Source: Coprothermobacter platensis DSM 11748 (GTDB taxonomy: Bacteria > Coprothermobacterota > Coprothermobacteria > Coprothermobacterales > Coprothermobacteraceae). Taken from it: DNA of 64,000 bases. Position numbers and translations under genes: made by a program. The stretch lies in assembly GCF_000378005.1 (NCBI RefSeq), contig NZ_KB899040.1, forward strand, positions 543,920 to 607,919, in the 5' to 3' direction. The notes below the pieces were generated by a model. That model had not been told where the DNA came from. It was given only the letters and a program-made list of their open reading frames with translations, and did no database searches. The first letter of the stretch is position 1. The number at the start of each line of letters is the position of its first letter. This document shows positions 26,685 to 35,508 of the stretch, piece after piece.

Positions 26685-26867
26685 ATGGCTATTAAGGTAG
26701 ACAAAGACATGTGTATCGCATGTGGAGTGTGCATGGCTCTATGCCCAGAGGTATTTCAAGCTGACGCTGAGGGTAAGAGTGAAGTAATACCAGGAGCGGA
26801 TGAGAGTTTGCCTTGCGTTGATGAGGCAATAGATTCTTGTTCCACAGGTGCTATTAGTAGAGAGTAG
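26685..26867 (+). CDS. [4Fe-4S] ferredoxin, Thermotoga type (copy 1)
   Basis: 60 residues from ATG 26685, AGGAGG at 26671. Cluster ligands are C10, C13, C16 (CIACGVC) and C52; C20 and C44 correspond to the disulfide that replaces the second cluster in the 60-residue Thermotoga maritima ferredoxin. Residue 53, normally Pro after the fourth ligand, is Ser here. It probably carries electrons for the 2-oxoacid oxidoreductase and IspG. It differs at only five residues from the second copy (27322-27504), with rpsT in between. Confidence 0.94.
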   Translation: MAIKVDKDMCIACGVCMALCPEVFQADAEGKSEVIPGADESLPCVDEAIDSCSTGAISRE

Positions 26868-26929
26868 AGCTTAGCTGACGTTCTGGCTTACTTGTTGTAA
26901 GTTCGAAAAAATGTGCCTGATATGAAATA

Positions 26930-26959
26930 TTGACAATACCAATGCTAATGATGTATGAT
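26930..26959 (+). promoter_or_regulatory. Promoter of rpsT
   Basis: Consensus TTGACA (26930-26935), 18-base spacer, TATGAT (26954-26959) preceded by TG. One of the best promoters in the window. The 26868-26929 stretch also holds a 5-base hairpin (26887-26901) without a T-run. Confidence 0.8.
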
Positions 26960-26997
26960 TGATTTAAGTAAACGATTTTGTTGAGAGGAGTGATTTA

Positions 26998-27285
26998 ATG
27001 GCAAATACGATATCAGCTAAGAGGCGCATACGTTTAACTCAAAAGGAAACAGCTTACAACAGATATTGGCGTACCACGATGAGAACTTACGTCAAGAAGG
27101 CTAAAAAAGCTATAGAAGCAGGAGATCGCCAAGCGGCTCAAGAAGCAGTGCTCAAGGCACAAGGGATTTTGGACAAAGTTGCAGTGAAAGGTGTGATTCA
27201 CAAAAACGAGGCAGCGAGGAGAAAATCACGTTTGATGAAGCTATTCAACGAGAAATTCTCTGATACTGCATCCAAAGCTGAGTAA
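26998..27285 (+). CDS. rpsT: 30S ribosomal protein S20
   Basis: 95 residues, lysine/arginine rich. NTISAKRRIRLTQKETAYNR at the start and VIHKNEAARRKSRLMKL at the end are typical. S20 binds 16S rRNA directly in early assembly. It has its own strong promoter and GAGAGGAGTG site and is flanked by the two ferredoxin genes, an unusual place for rpsT; lepA or mviN is the more common neighbour. Confidence 0.96.
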   Translation: MANTISAKRRIRLTQKETAYNRYWRTTMRTYVKKAKKAIEAGDRQAAQEAVLKAQGILDKVAVKGVIHKNEAARRKSRLMKLFNEKFSDTASKAE

Positions 27286-27321
27286 ATTGTTTCATGGCTC
27301 TTGGTGAAAGGAGGAATTTAG

Positions 27322-27522
<201 letters not shown>

Positions 27523-27543
27523 GTTGCTTATAAGGCAGACGAG

Positions 27544-28104
27544 ATGATACTTCCTGACGTTCTTATTTGCGAACTTATAGAGCAAAAAGCTTTGTGCATA
27601 AATCCACTAAATGAATCGCAAATTCAACCATCTTCTGTGGATTTGTGTCTTGGTTATGATTTTCTAATCATGGATAACCTAAACATGCCGTTGGTAGACC
27701 CTAAGAGCAAAAACAGCATAACATACCGTGAAGCGCATGTGCAAGAGGGTTCTAAGTTAATACTTCAACCTGGTGTTTTTTTGCTCGGAACTACTATCGA
27801 GAAAATCATGCTTCCCAATTTTTTGGTGGCCCGTGTTGAAGGTCGTTCTTCACTCGGGCGAATGGGTATACTTATTCATGCCACTGCTGGTTATGTTGAT
27901 CCTGGCTTTTGTGGACAGATAACGTTGGAAATTTCAAACGTCAGCAACATCCCTGTGGCACTTTACCCCAAAATGAGAATATGTCAGCTTAGTTTTGAAC
28001 TTTTATATGAGAATTGTAAAGTTCCTTATGGTGTTAAAGGAAAGTACCAGGGCCAAGAAGGACCAAAAGGAACTAAGATATATATGGATTTTCCAGAGGA
28101 GTGA
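27544..28104 (+). CDS. dcd: dCTP deaminase
   Basis: 186 residues of the dUTPase/dCTP deaminase fold. Key segments are QIQPSSVDLCLG, RVEGRSSLGRMGI and HATAGYVDPGFCGQITLEIS, where the glutamate in TLEIS is the catalytic base for deamination. It turns dCTP to dUTP; some members also split dUTP to dUMP. The GRSSLGR and TAGYVDPGF context is compatible with either, and I cannot decide. The product would need to be removed from DNA precursors, in line with the uracil-DNA glycosylase gene upstream. Confidence 0.92.
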   Translation: MILPDVLICELIEQKALCINPLNESQIQPSSVDLCLGYDFLIMDNLNMPLVDPKSKNSITYREAHVQEGSKLILQPGVFLLGTTIEKIMLPNFLVARVEGRSSLGRMGILIHATAGYVDPGFCGQITLEISNVSNIPVALYPKMRICQLSFELLYENCKVPYGVKGKYQGQEGPKGTKIYMDFPEE

Positions 28105-28110
28105 TGTAAC

Positions 28111-29457
28111 GTGTATAGTGCTGTAATATTAGCGGGAGGCGTTGGCAAACGGTTCAACTCTAAGACCCCGAAAATAATGCATCGTTTGGGCGAGAAGCCA
28201 ATCATTTATCATTCTTTGGAAACATTAAAAGCTTTAGGAGATGTAAATGAAGTTATAGTGGTGACTTCTCCTCAGATAGCTAAACTTTTGCCAGAAGATA
28301 TAAAAATTGTCATACAAGAAGAACCTTTGGGAACAGCCCATGCAGCTTTTTTAGGTGCGCAATCGGCTATAAATGATTCGCTGTTGATTGTGAATGCAGA
28401 TATACCTTTAGTTTCAAAAGAAACATTTGAAAGTTTCATTAGTTCGCCATCTCTGCGTAGTATCGGTGTGACGCGTTTCCCCTTCGAAAGTGATTTTGGA
28501 AGAGTCCGCTTTGCTGATGGTCTGCTGCGGCAAATAGTGGAATTCTCAGACTTAGAAGGCCAAAGAGATAAGGACATCCCGTTTGTCAATACGGGAGTTT
28601 ACAAGGCGCTAAAACAGGATATTTTAGAGATATTCCCGTTGTTAAGGACAGAAAACGCGAAGAAAGAATATTACATAACTGACATGTTTAATATGCTTGC
28701 GCAAAAACAAGGCGTAAGCATACTTATGTTCAATGATTGGGAACAATTCCTTGGAATTAATACGCGTCATGATCTTGCCAAAGTGTTCGCTGTTTACAAA
28801 GAGCGCATACTGGAAAGAGTAATGGAACAAGCTACAGTAATTGACCCAAATACAACATTTATTGGTGAGCGTGTTTCCATTGGTCAAGATACGGTGATTT
28901 ATCCTAATACAACCATTTTGGGTGAGACCATTATTGGACAAAATTGTTCCATTGGGCCAAACGTAGAAATAAAGGATAGTAAAGTGGGCGATGATTGTGA
29001 AATTAAGTTCTCTGTTGTTGAAGAAGCTACCATTGATAATGATGTTAGTGTAGGCCCATTTGGAAGGGTAAGACCTGGAGCGCATTTATGTGATGGTGCA
29101 AAGATAGGTAATTTCGTGGAAATAAAGAATAGCAGTATCGGTAAGCATACTAAAGTTAATCACTTATCCTACATTGGAGATGCTCAAGTAGGTGAGGACA
29201 CGAACATCGGTGCTGGTACTATAACATGCAACTATGATGGTTATACAAAGAATAGAACTGTTATCGGTGACAGAGTATTCATAGGCTCCGACACAATTCT
29301 GGTGGCTCCTGTAGAACTTGAGGATGATGTCTTCACGGCAGCCGGTTCTGTAATAACAGACAAAATCCCGCGATATAGCTTGGGCATAGGTAGAGCAAGG
29401 CAACTAAACAAGGATGGTTGGGTCAAGGAATATAGGCGTAAGAAGGAGATGAAGTAA
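28111..29457 (+). CDS. glmU: Bifunctional GlmU (UDP-GlcNAc pyrophosphorylase/acetyltransferase)
   Basis: 448 residues, GTG start with GAGGAGTGAT before it. N-terminal nucleotidyltransferase with LAGGVGKRFNSKTPKIMH near 7-25 and a C-terminal left-handed beta-helix of hexapeptide repeats from about residue 250 (many I-G-x-x motifs), ending in GAGTITCNYDGYTKNRT, the acetyl-CoA binding signature. It acetylates glucosamine-1-P and attaches UMP, giving UDP-GlcNAc for peptidoglycan. The glmU-prs-rplY-pth-mfd order is as in Bacillus. Confidence 0.97.
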   Translation: MYSAVILAGGVGKRFNSKTPKIMHRLGEKPIIYHSLETLKALGDVNEVIVVTSPQIAKLLPEDIKIVIQEEPLGTAHAAFLGAQSAINDSLLIVNADIPLVSKETFESFISSPSLRSIGVTRFPFESDFGRVRFADGLLRQIVEFSDLEGQRDKDIPFVNTGVYKALKQDILEIFPLLRTENAKKEYYITDMFNMLAQKQGVSILMFNDWEQFLGINTRHDLAKVFAVYKERILERVMEQATVIDPNTTFIGERVSIGQDTVIYPNTTILGETIIGQNCSIGPNVEIKDSKVGDDCEIKFSVVEEATIDNDVSVGPFGRVRPGAHLCDGAKIGNFVEIKNSSIGKHTKVNHLSYIGDAQVGEDTNIGAGTITCNYDGYTKNRTVIGDRVFIGSDTILVAPVELEDDVFTAAGSVITDKIPRYSLGIGRARQLNKDGWVKEYRRKKEMK

Positions 29458-29459
29458 TC

Positions 29460-30410
29460 GTGGGCGTAGACGGCAGGCCGATGGCTGTCATATCAGGCAC
29501 AGCTAATAAGCCTTTAGCCCAAAAAATCGTGGAAGCACTTGGAACAGAACTCTTACCTGTGGAAACATATAGATTCAAAGATGGAGAAACAGGAATTCGG
29601 ATAAAGGAATCGGTCCGCGGTTATGAAGTTTTTGTTATACAACCTACTTCTCCACCTGTAAACGAAAACCTTATGGAATTACTTATCATGCTCGATGCGT
29701 TAAGAAGAGCGTCTGTCGCTGAAATAACCGTAATAATGCCTTATTATGGTTACGCGCGTCAAGACAGAAAAAGTAAGCCGCGAGAACCTATTACTGCACG
29801 TTTGGTAGCTGAGCTTATAGAGGCCGCTGGTGCTGATAGAGTGGTTGCTGTGGACTTGCATGTTCCACAGATACAGGGTTTCTTCAAAATTCCAGTAGAT
29901 AATCTTACCGCTATGCCTTTATTCGCAGATTACGCGCGCGATGCTTTGCCTTTCTTGCAAAATGCTGTAGTCGCTTCTCCTGACGTGGGAGGTGTGGTTA
30001 GGGCGAACGGTTTAGCATATCGTCTCGATAATAGGCCTCTGGTCATATGTGATAAACGTAGGACTGGAACTAATGTAGCAGAAATTGTTCATGTAATAGG
30101 CGATGTGGCGGATAAAGATGTACTTATCGTTGATGATATAATAGACACTGGCGGTTCCTTGATGAAAGCTGCGAAAGTATTTAAAGAACGTGGAGCAAAA
30201 AACATATGGGCTTTCGCAACGCATGGCTTATTCAGTGAAGGTGCCGTAGAAGCTATGGAGGAATCCGTATTGGAACGTATCGTGGTGACGGACACAGTAC
30301 GTAGCGAATACTCGAGTGAAAAAATTCAAGTTGTAAGTGTGGCACCGCTCATCGCGGAAGCCATAAGACGTATAAGAACAAATCAAAGCATATCGGCATT
30401 GTTTGATTAA
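29460..30410 (+). CDS. prs: Ribose-phosphate pyrophosphokinase
   Basis: 316 residues; GTG 29460 with AAGGAG before it (ATG 29481 would give a shorter start MAVISGTANK, which may be the true one). PRPP-binding loop VLIVDDIIDTGGS near 220 and the PYYGYARQDRKSKPREPI catalytic flexible loop region near 95-112 are intact. It makes PRPP for nucleotide, His and Trp synthesis. It sits directly after glmU, as in Firmicutes. Confidence 0.97.
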   Translation: MGVDGRPMAVISGTANKPLAQKIVEALGTELLPVETYRFKDGETGIRIKESVRGYEVFVIQPTSPPVNENLMELLIMLDALRRASVAEITVIMPYYGYARQDRKSKPREPITARLVAELIEAAGADRVVAVDLHVPQIQGFFKIPVDNLTAMPLFADYARDALPFLQNAVVASPDVGGVVRANGLAYRLDNRPLVICDKRRTGTNVAEIVHVIGDVADKDVLIVDDIIDTGGSLMKAAKVFKERGAKNIWAFATHGLFSEGAVEAMEESVLERIVVTDTVRSEYSSEKIQVVSVAPLIAEAIRRIRTNQSISALFD

Positions 30411-30423
30411 AGGAGTGGTTTAG

Positions 30424-31047
30424 ATGGCATTGAAAGTATTGAAGAGAACAGAAACGGGCACGAGAAGAGTAAAAAAGTCGAGAGTTTTAGGACAAGTGCC
30501 TGCCATTTTATATGGGCAAGGCGTAAATCCAACACCTCTCTTAGTAGAACGTACTGATTTAGCAAAAGAACATGTGGCATTGGGGCGGTCTGTTGAGTTA
30601 GATTTGGATGGGCAGCTCATAAGAGCCATTGTTAAAGACGAGCAGAGAAATGCTATAACAGAAGAAGTGCTTCACTTGGACTTTCAGGCCCTCAGTGCTG
30701 GTGCAACTGTTACAATCACAGTACCTATAGTACTTGAAGGGGAACCTGTGGGTATTAAAAAAGGTGGCATTTTAGAATTCTTGACGCGTGAACTCGAGCT
30801 GGAGCTTCCTGCTGAGAAGCTTATAGAAGAAATCAGAGTAAACGTGTCAAACATGGATGTTGGAGACGTTGTACATGTGGGCGACTTAAATTTACCTGAG
30901 GAAGCAAAAGTTTCAAAAGATCTGGAAGAAGTAGTTGTTTCTGTGGCGGCTCCTGAGGAAGAAGAGGTAACTGAGGAAGAAACGGCTGCAGAAGGAGAAC
31001 CAGAGGTTATTACAAAGGGTAAGAAAGAAGAGGAGGAGGAAGCTTAA
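30424..31047 (+). CDS. rplY: 50S ribosomal protein L25 (Ctc/TL5 type)
   Basis: 207 residues: the L25 N-terminal 5S rRNA-binding domain (GTRRVKKSRVLGQVPAILYG) followed by a TL5-type beta domain and a very acidic tail with many Glu and a KGKKEEEEEA end. This long form occurs in Thermus and Gram-positives (general stress protein Ctc in Bacillus). It binds 5S rRNA and helps ribosome function under stress. It lies between prs and pth in the standard order. Confidence 0.95.
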   Translation: MALKVLKRTETGTRRVKKSRVLGQVPAILYGQGVNPTPLLVERTDLAKEHVALGRSVELDLDGQLIRAIVKDEQRNAITEEVLHLDFQALSAGATVTITVPIVLEGEPVGIKKGGILEFLTRELELELPAEKLIEEIRVNVSNMDVGDVVHVGDLNLPEEAKVSKDLEEVVVSVAAPEEEEVTEEETAAEGEPEVITKGKKEEEEEA

Positions 31048-31059
31048 CCTTATTCTTTC

Positions 31060-31632
31060 ATGCTCATTGTTGGTCTTGGTAACCCTGGCGAAGAATACGA
31101 AAAAACGCGTCATAACATAGGTTGGTGGGCTCTGGACATTTTACTCCGGCAGCTCACCAACGTTGATTTACGTCTCTATTGTCATAGTCGTGTATATGAA
31201 CAAACTTCATACACGGGTGAAAAACATCTATTTGTTTACCCTCATACATTCATGAATAACAGTGGCAAGGCTGTAAAGTGCTTGTACGATGGCAAAAATG
31301 ACATGATCGTCATACACGATGATCTCGATCTGCCTGTTGGCAAGCTGCGTGTACGACATGGAGGGTCTGCTGGCGGGCATCACGGAATAGAGAGCATAAT
31401 TCAGTCCATAGGGACAGATGACTTCTGGCATATTAAGGTGGGAATAGGGCGTCCTTTGCTTAAGGAAGAAGTCGTAGATTATGTTCTTTCTGAACCTTCT
31501 AAGAAAGAAAAAGAGGTGCTTGTAGCAGCCTTGGAGTTTCTTGCATCTCAATTAAAGATATTACTGAACGAGAAGAATTTCTCATTGTTTCAGCAGAATA
31601 TAAACAGCTATAAATTCAATGAGAATAACTAG
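31060..31632 (+). CDS. pth: Peptidyl-tRNA hydrolase
   Basis: 190 residues. IVGLGNPGEEYEKTRHNIGW at the N-terminus, FMNNSGKAV near 65 and HDDLDLPVGKLR near 86 hold the catalytic His and Asp and the Asn residues of the family. It releases peptides from peptidyl-tRNA that drop off ribosomes. Its end overlaps the mfd start by 14 bases. A C-terminal extension of about 15 residues is less conserved. Confidence 0.97.
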   Translation: MLIVGLGNPGEEYEKTRHNIGWWALDILLRQLTNVDLRLYCHSRVYEQTSYTGEKHLFVYPHTFMNNSGKAVKCLYDGKNDMIVIHDDLDLPVGKLRVRHGGSAGGHHGIESIIQSIGTDDFWHIKVGIGRPLLKEEVVDYVLSEPSKKEKEVLVAALEFLASQLKILLNEKNFSLFQQNINSYKFNENN

Positions 31633-34312
31633 CCAAGACCCATTGCTCTACTTTGTCGTTGAGGCAAAGAATGCATTTAAAAGTAATTCAATTCTGCTCC
31701 CTGAAAGTGATAAAGAAGCCTTCATAGATTACTATGCGGTTTTGTTTGGTAACGTACCTGCTCACGTTTACAGTGCCAAGGATTTAACTCAAGAGCAACT
31801 TCAACCTGAAGGTGAACCTCTTGTATTAAAAAAGAATGTTCCTATGCAGGATGTCTTGGATTTTCTACAAAGGGCAGGATACAAGAAAGTTGATTTTTGT
31901 GAAGAGCCGTTTCAGTGGGCGAAAAGAGGATTCGTTATTGATGTATTCTCCAATGAATTGTTGAGATTGGATTTCGACGAAAATGACCTGGTAGAAAGCA
32001 TACGCATTGTCGATCCAGAAAGTCAGATGTCCCTGAGGCGTGTTGAAGAAGAAACCTTATGGACAAAACAACGCAAGATCCGTGTAGCAGATACCATAAC
32101 GCAACTGCTGGTTTACGATAGAGATAGAAGCTTGCGAGAGCTCAGCGCTGTGGATATCAAATTAAACGTCCCTATGTCTTTTGTCGCTCCCCAAAGAATT
32201 GAAAAGTTTACCACGGTGCCGAACTTCAGCACAGAAGATCTTATGAATTTTCAGGGGAAAATGGTGTTAGTAACGCAATTTCCTGAAGTCTTCCAAAGAC
32301 GAATGCAGTGGCCCATCGAAGACTGCATTGTAAACGGTATAAACATGGGCGCAAGCCAATTCCTCGTGCAAGGAGCAATAAGAATGCCCTTCACCATCGA
32401 AGAGTACGATGTCCACATAGACCGTGAAAGTCTTGGTTGGAAGGTTGGCCGACGTCGTTCACTCCAGTTATCTTGGCAGGGGCTGAAGGTTGGAGAGCCT
32501 GTATTGCATCTGGATAGGGGAACGGGAATTTATCAAGGAATAGAGTATCTGGATAATAAGCCTTACTTTTCCATTTTGTTCAAAGACGGTCGGGTCTTGG
32601 TCCCATTTGAACGGAGCCAGAAACTGGTCAGAGTTCCTTCATCCATGTCTGTAGATAGCTTAAGCCCTGAGAAATGGGGGCGTAAAAAAGGTGTCCTTAA
32701 TGAACGCGCGTTGAAAATGAAGACATTCTTAGAAGCACGTTTTAAGCAAAGGAGAAACATAACTTCTCCTCCAATAACACCGGACGAAGAAGTTATGAAG
32801 GCTTTTGAAAACAGCTTCGAATATGAGGAGACGTCTGATCAGAAACAGGCCATAAAAGAACTTTCTGACTGGTTGTCTCTGGCGACGCCTGAAGAAGCAC
32901 TCATTATTGGAGAATCAGGTGTGGGAAAAACAGAAGTTCTCTTAAGGACAGCGGTTGCTGTTGCATCGTCCGGACATAAGGCTGCCCTTATAGTTCCAAC
33001 ACGTGTTTTGGTGGACCAATACATGGCGGCATATGCTGAACGTGTCTCCAAATGTGGGCTCATATTATCGGATAACCCAAAAGATCAGTGGGATATATTA
33101 ATTGGAACGCATAGTATTTTAAAGAGTAATCTTTATGATGAATCCATTGCTTTAGCTGTCTTCGATGAAGAGCAGAAATTTGGTGTGACGCACAAGAATT
33201 GGTTTCAAGAACATTTTCCGTGGATAAAAGTCATTTTCAGTAGTGCTACACCCATACCGAGAACGTTTTTCTTGGCTCGTCGCGGTTACGTCAAGCTTAT
33301 TAGGATGCATGAGCTTCCTTATGGACGTCAGAAAGTATCTGTTTATGCAGATGAGTATTCTTCATCTTTAGTAAAAAAACTTCTTGCAGAAGAGCTGGAA
33401 CGTGGTGGACTGAGTGTTTACATTCATCCGACAATTGAGGGTATAGACATGCGCGCTTTAGAGATTCAGCAGTGGTTTCTGGATGCTGAAGTAGAAGTTC
33501 TTCACGCTGAAATGAATGACAAACGTATCAAATCGGTATTCAAACGGCTCCAAGACGGGCAAATAGATATTCTGGTCGCTACTACGATCATGGAAGCAGG
33601 TGTTGATTTGCCCATTGCAAATACAATAATTGTTGAAGATTCTTCACATTTAGGTGTGTCTCAAATGTATCAGTTGAAGGGGCGTGTAGGTAGAAATAGT
33701 GTGAAGAGTTATGCGTGGTTTCTTTACCCACCCACAGCTTCGGTTTCTACCAGAAACAGGATTAACTCTACTGTAAAACTCTTGAATTATTCTGATACAT
33801 ATGCATTAGCTGAACTTGATGCTCGGTACAGGGGTATAGGCGAAATATTTGGGCTGAAGCAACATGGACTTGTAAAACAGGAGGAAGTATTTGCTGTGGA
33901 TGCTCTTCTTGAGCAGTCCTATAGGGAAGAAGAAACAGAAATAAACAGTTACCCTCTAAGTATGAACGTACCGGAATGGGTTTTGCCAGAGCCTGAACGC
34001 AGTAATCTCATTAAAGAAATTTTGGACGCTGATACTGAACGTGAACTCATGCAAGTATTTCTTATGCTAAGAGATTTGGCTGGCGAGTTGCCAGAAGAAA
34101 CTAAATCTCTGTTTGCTTATTCTGAGCTTAAGGTTCTGGGCAATAAGAGAGGTGTGACAATGATAAAATTCAATCCAGGAAACGTTTTGATTGAAACGGG
34201 GGATGAAGTACATCGCTTAAATGTGCGAAGTGTTTCCCCGTGGGAACAAATTATGTCTGCTATAAGATTTTTGGGAGGTGCCGAAGAGTGGTTCGAAATC
34301 CTAAAGGTATGA
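31619..34312 (+). CDS. mfd: Transcription-repair coupling factor (short Mfd)
   Basis: 897 residues versus about 1150 in Bacillus and E. coli. An N-terminal UvrB-homology region is abbreviated (residues 1-290), then the RNA polymerase-interaction domain (LHLDRGTGIYQGIEYLD near 300), helicase motifs (GESGVGKTE near 430, DEEQKFGV near 517, IMEAGVDLPIANT near 660, LKGRVGRNSVKSYAWF near 685) and a C-terminal regulatory domain. It pushes stalled RNA polymerase off damage and recruits UvrA. The shorter N-terminal part suggests reduced UvrA control surfaces. An 8-base hairpin lies at 32302-32329. Confidence 0.95.
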   Translation: MRITSQDPLLYFVVEAKNAFKSNSILLPESDKEAFIDYYAVLFGNVPAHVYSAKDLTQEQLQPEGEPLVLKKNVPMQDVLDFLQRAGYKKVDFCEEPFQWAKRGFVIDVFSNELLRLDFDENDLVESIRIVDPESQMSLRRVEEETLWTKQRKIRVADTITQLLVYDRDRSLRELSAVDIKLNVPMSFVAPQRIEKFTTVPNFSTEDLMNFQGKMVLVTQFPEVFQRRMQWPIEDCIVNGINMGASQFLVQGAIRMPFTIEEYDVHIDRESLGWKVGRRRSLQLSWQGLKVGEPVLHLDRGTGIYQGIEYLDNKPYFSILFKDGRVLVPFERSQKLVRVPSSMSVDSLSPEKWGRKKGVLNERALKMKTFLEARFKQRRNITSPPITPDEEVMKAFENSFEYEETSDQKQAIKELSDWLSLATPEEALIIGESGVGKTEVLLRTAVAVASSGHKAALIVPTRVLVDQYMAAYAERVSKCGLILSDNPKDQWDILIGTHSILKSNLYDESIALAVFDEEQKFGVTHKNWFQEHFPWIKVIFSSATPIPRTFFLARRGYVKLIRMHELPYGRQKVSVYADEYSSSLVKKLLAEELERGGLSVYIHPTIEGIDMRALEIQQWFLDAEVEVLHAEMNDKRIKSVFKRLQDGQIDILVATTIMEAGVDLPIANTIIVEDSSHLGVSQMYQLKGRVGRNSVKSYAWFLYPPTASVSTRNRINSTVKLLNYSDTYALAELDARYRGIGEIFGLKQHGLVKQEEVFAVDALLEQSYREEETEINSYPLSMNVPEWVLPEPERSNLIKEILDADTERELMQVFLMLRDLAGELPEETKSLFAYSELKVLGNKRGVTMIKFNPGNVLIETGDEVHRLNVRSVSPWEQIMSAIRFLGGAEEWFEILKV

Positions 34313-35508
34313 GGGATATACTACCTCCTGAAACATTAAAGTGGCGCCGTTTGGAAATTTTGCTTTCCAAAGTAGCGCTTCTTTATGGATACGGAGAGAT
34401 TCGTACACCCATCTTGGAGTTTTCAGATCTTTTCCGTAAAGGTCTGGGAGATCAAAGTGATGTTGCTCTTAAAGAAATGTATGAGTTTGTTGATAAAAAT
34501 GACGACGTTCTCGCATTGAGGCCAGAAGGTACTGCTCCTGTGGCACGAGCTTTTATTCAACATCATTTGTATGATAGCCCCATGGTTAAGCTATTTTACG
34601 ATGGCCCAATGTTCAGACGAGAAAGGCCGCAGGCTGGACGTTATAGGCAGTTCCATCAGTTCGGGGTCGAATGTTTTGGTATTGAGGAACCTTTTGTTGA
34701 TGTGGAGATACTCCTTCTGGTAAAGAGAATTTTTTCTCTACTTGGTTCGCCATTAACGTTGCACATTAATAGCTTGGGATGTAACGAATGCAGGCCTCGG
34801 TATATGGATGCATTGAGGCGTTTTATTGCGGATCGTATACCTGAAGATGAAGAATTGGACCGTTTTATGAAAAACCCATTGAAACTCTTTGACTCAAAAA
34901 ATCCTGAGCACTCAATAGTAAAGTCAGAAGCTCCAAAAATAACGTCCTTTTTATGCGATGACTGCAAGGAACATTACGAGACACTGATGGATTTTGCATC
35001 AAAGCTGAATCTTGACTTAGTGGAAGATAATGAATTAGCAAGAGGTTTCGATTACTATACTCGGACGGTTTTTGAAGGCTATGTGGGCGATGATAGCTTG
35101 GCTGTCATAGGCGGTGGACGGTACGATCACCTGGTAGCTTATTATGGTGGTCCTGATATTCCTGGAATCGGTTTTGCCATTGGATTAGAAAGACTTCTTA
35201 CGACGCTTGATGAAATTCCTAAGGTAGATTCAGAGCCAACAAAAACGTATTTCTTGGCTACCACAGGTAATGATATGGTTATGGCAGCATTTACGCTTGC
35301 TGAACTATTACGCAGCAACAATATTGGTGTAATCATGGACTTGAGACAAGGGAAACTTCAAAAGCAATTAAAATTAGCTGATAAAATGGAAATTGAAAAT
35401 GTTTTAATCATGGGTGAAGAGGAATACAAAAACAATACTGTCACTGTTCGAAATATGAAGACTGGCGAACAAATGGTCATACCACAGGAGGCGGTCATAA
35501 ATGGATAG
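34288..35508 (+). CDS. hisS: Histidyl-tRNA synthetase
   Basis: 406 residues from GTG 34288 (RBS GGGAGGTG at 34273-34280); the longer frame starting at 34240 would lie wholly inside mfd. Class II motifs: PKGMRDILPPE at the start, LRPEGTAPVARAF, RRERPQAGRYRQFHQFGVECFG (in parts), and the histidine-binding GGGRYDHLVAYYGGP near 292. Charges tRNA-His. It overlaps the end of mfd by 25 bases and aspS by eight. Confidence 0.97.
   Translation: MVRNPKGMRDILPPETLKWRRLEILLSKVALLYGYGEIRTPILEFSDLFRKGLGDQSDVALKEMYEFVDKNDDVLALRPEGTAPVARAFIQHHLYDSPMVKLFYDGPMFRRERPQAGRYRQFHQFGVECFGIEEPFVDVEILLLVKRIFSLLGSPLTLHINSLGCNECRPRYMDALRRFIADRIPEDEELDRFMKNPLKLFDSKNPEHSIVKSEAPKITSFLCDDCKEHYETLMDFASKLNLDLVEDNELARGFDYYTRTVFEGYVGDDSLAVIGGGRYDHLVAYYGGPDIPGIGFAIGLERLLTTLDEIPKVDSEPTKTYFLATTGNDMVMAAFTLAELLRSNNIGVIMDLRQGKLQKQLKLADKMEIENVLIMGEEEYKNNTVTVRNMKTGEQMVIPQEAVING

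Noticed and set aside
26887..26901. CTTAC-TTGTT-GTAAG hairpin after ferredoxin copy 1
   Set aside because: Only five pairs, AT-rich, and no T-run in the plus direction, so I do not call it a terminator.
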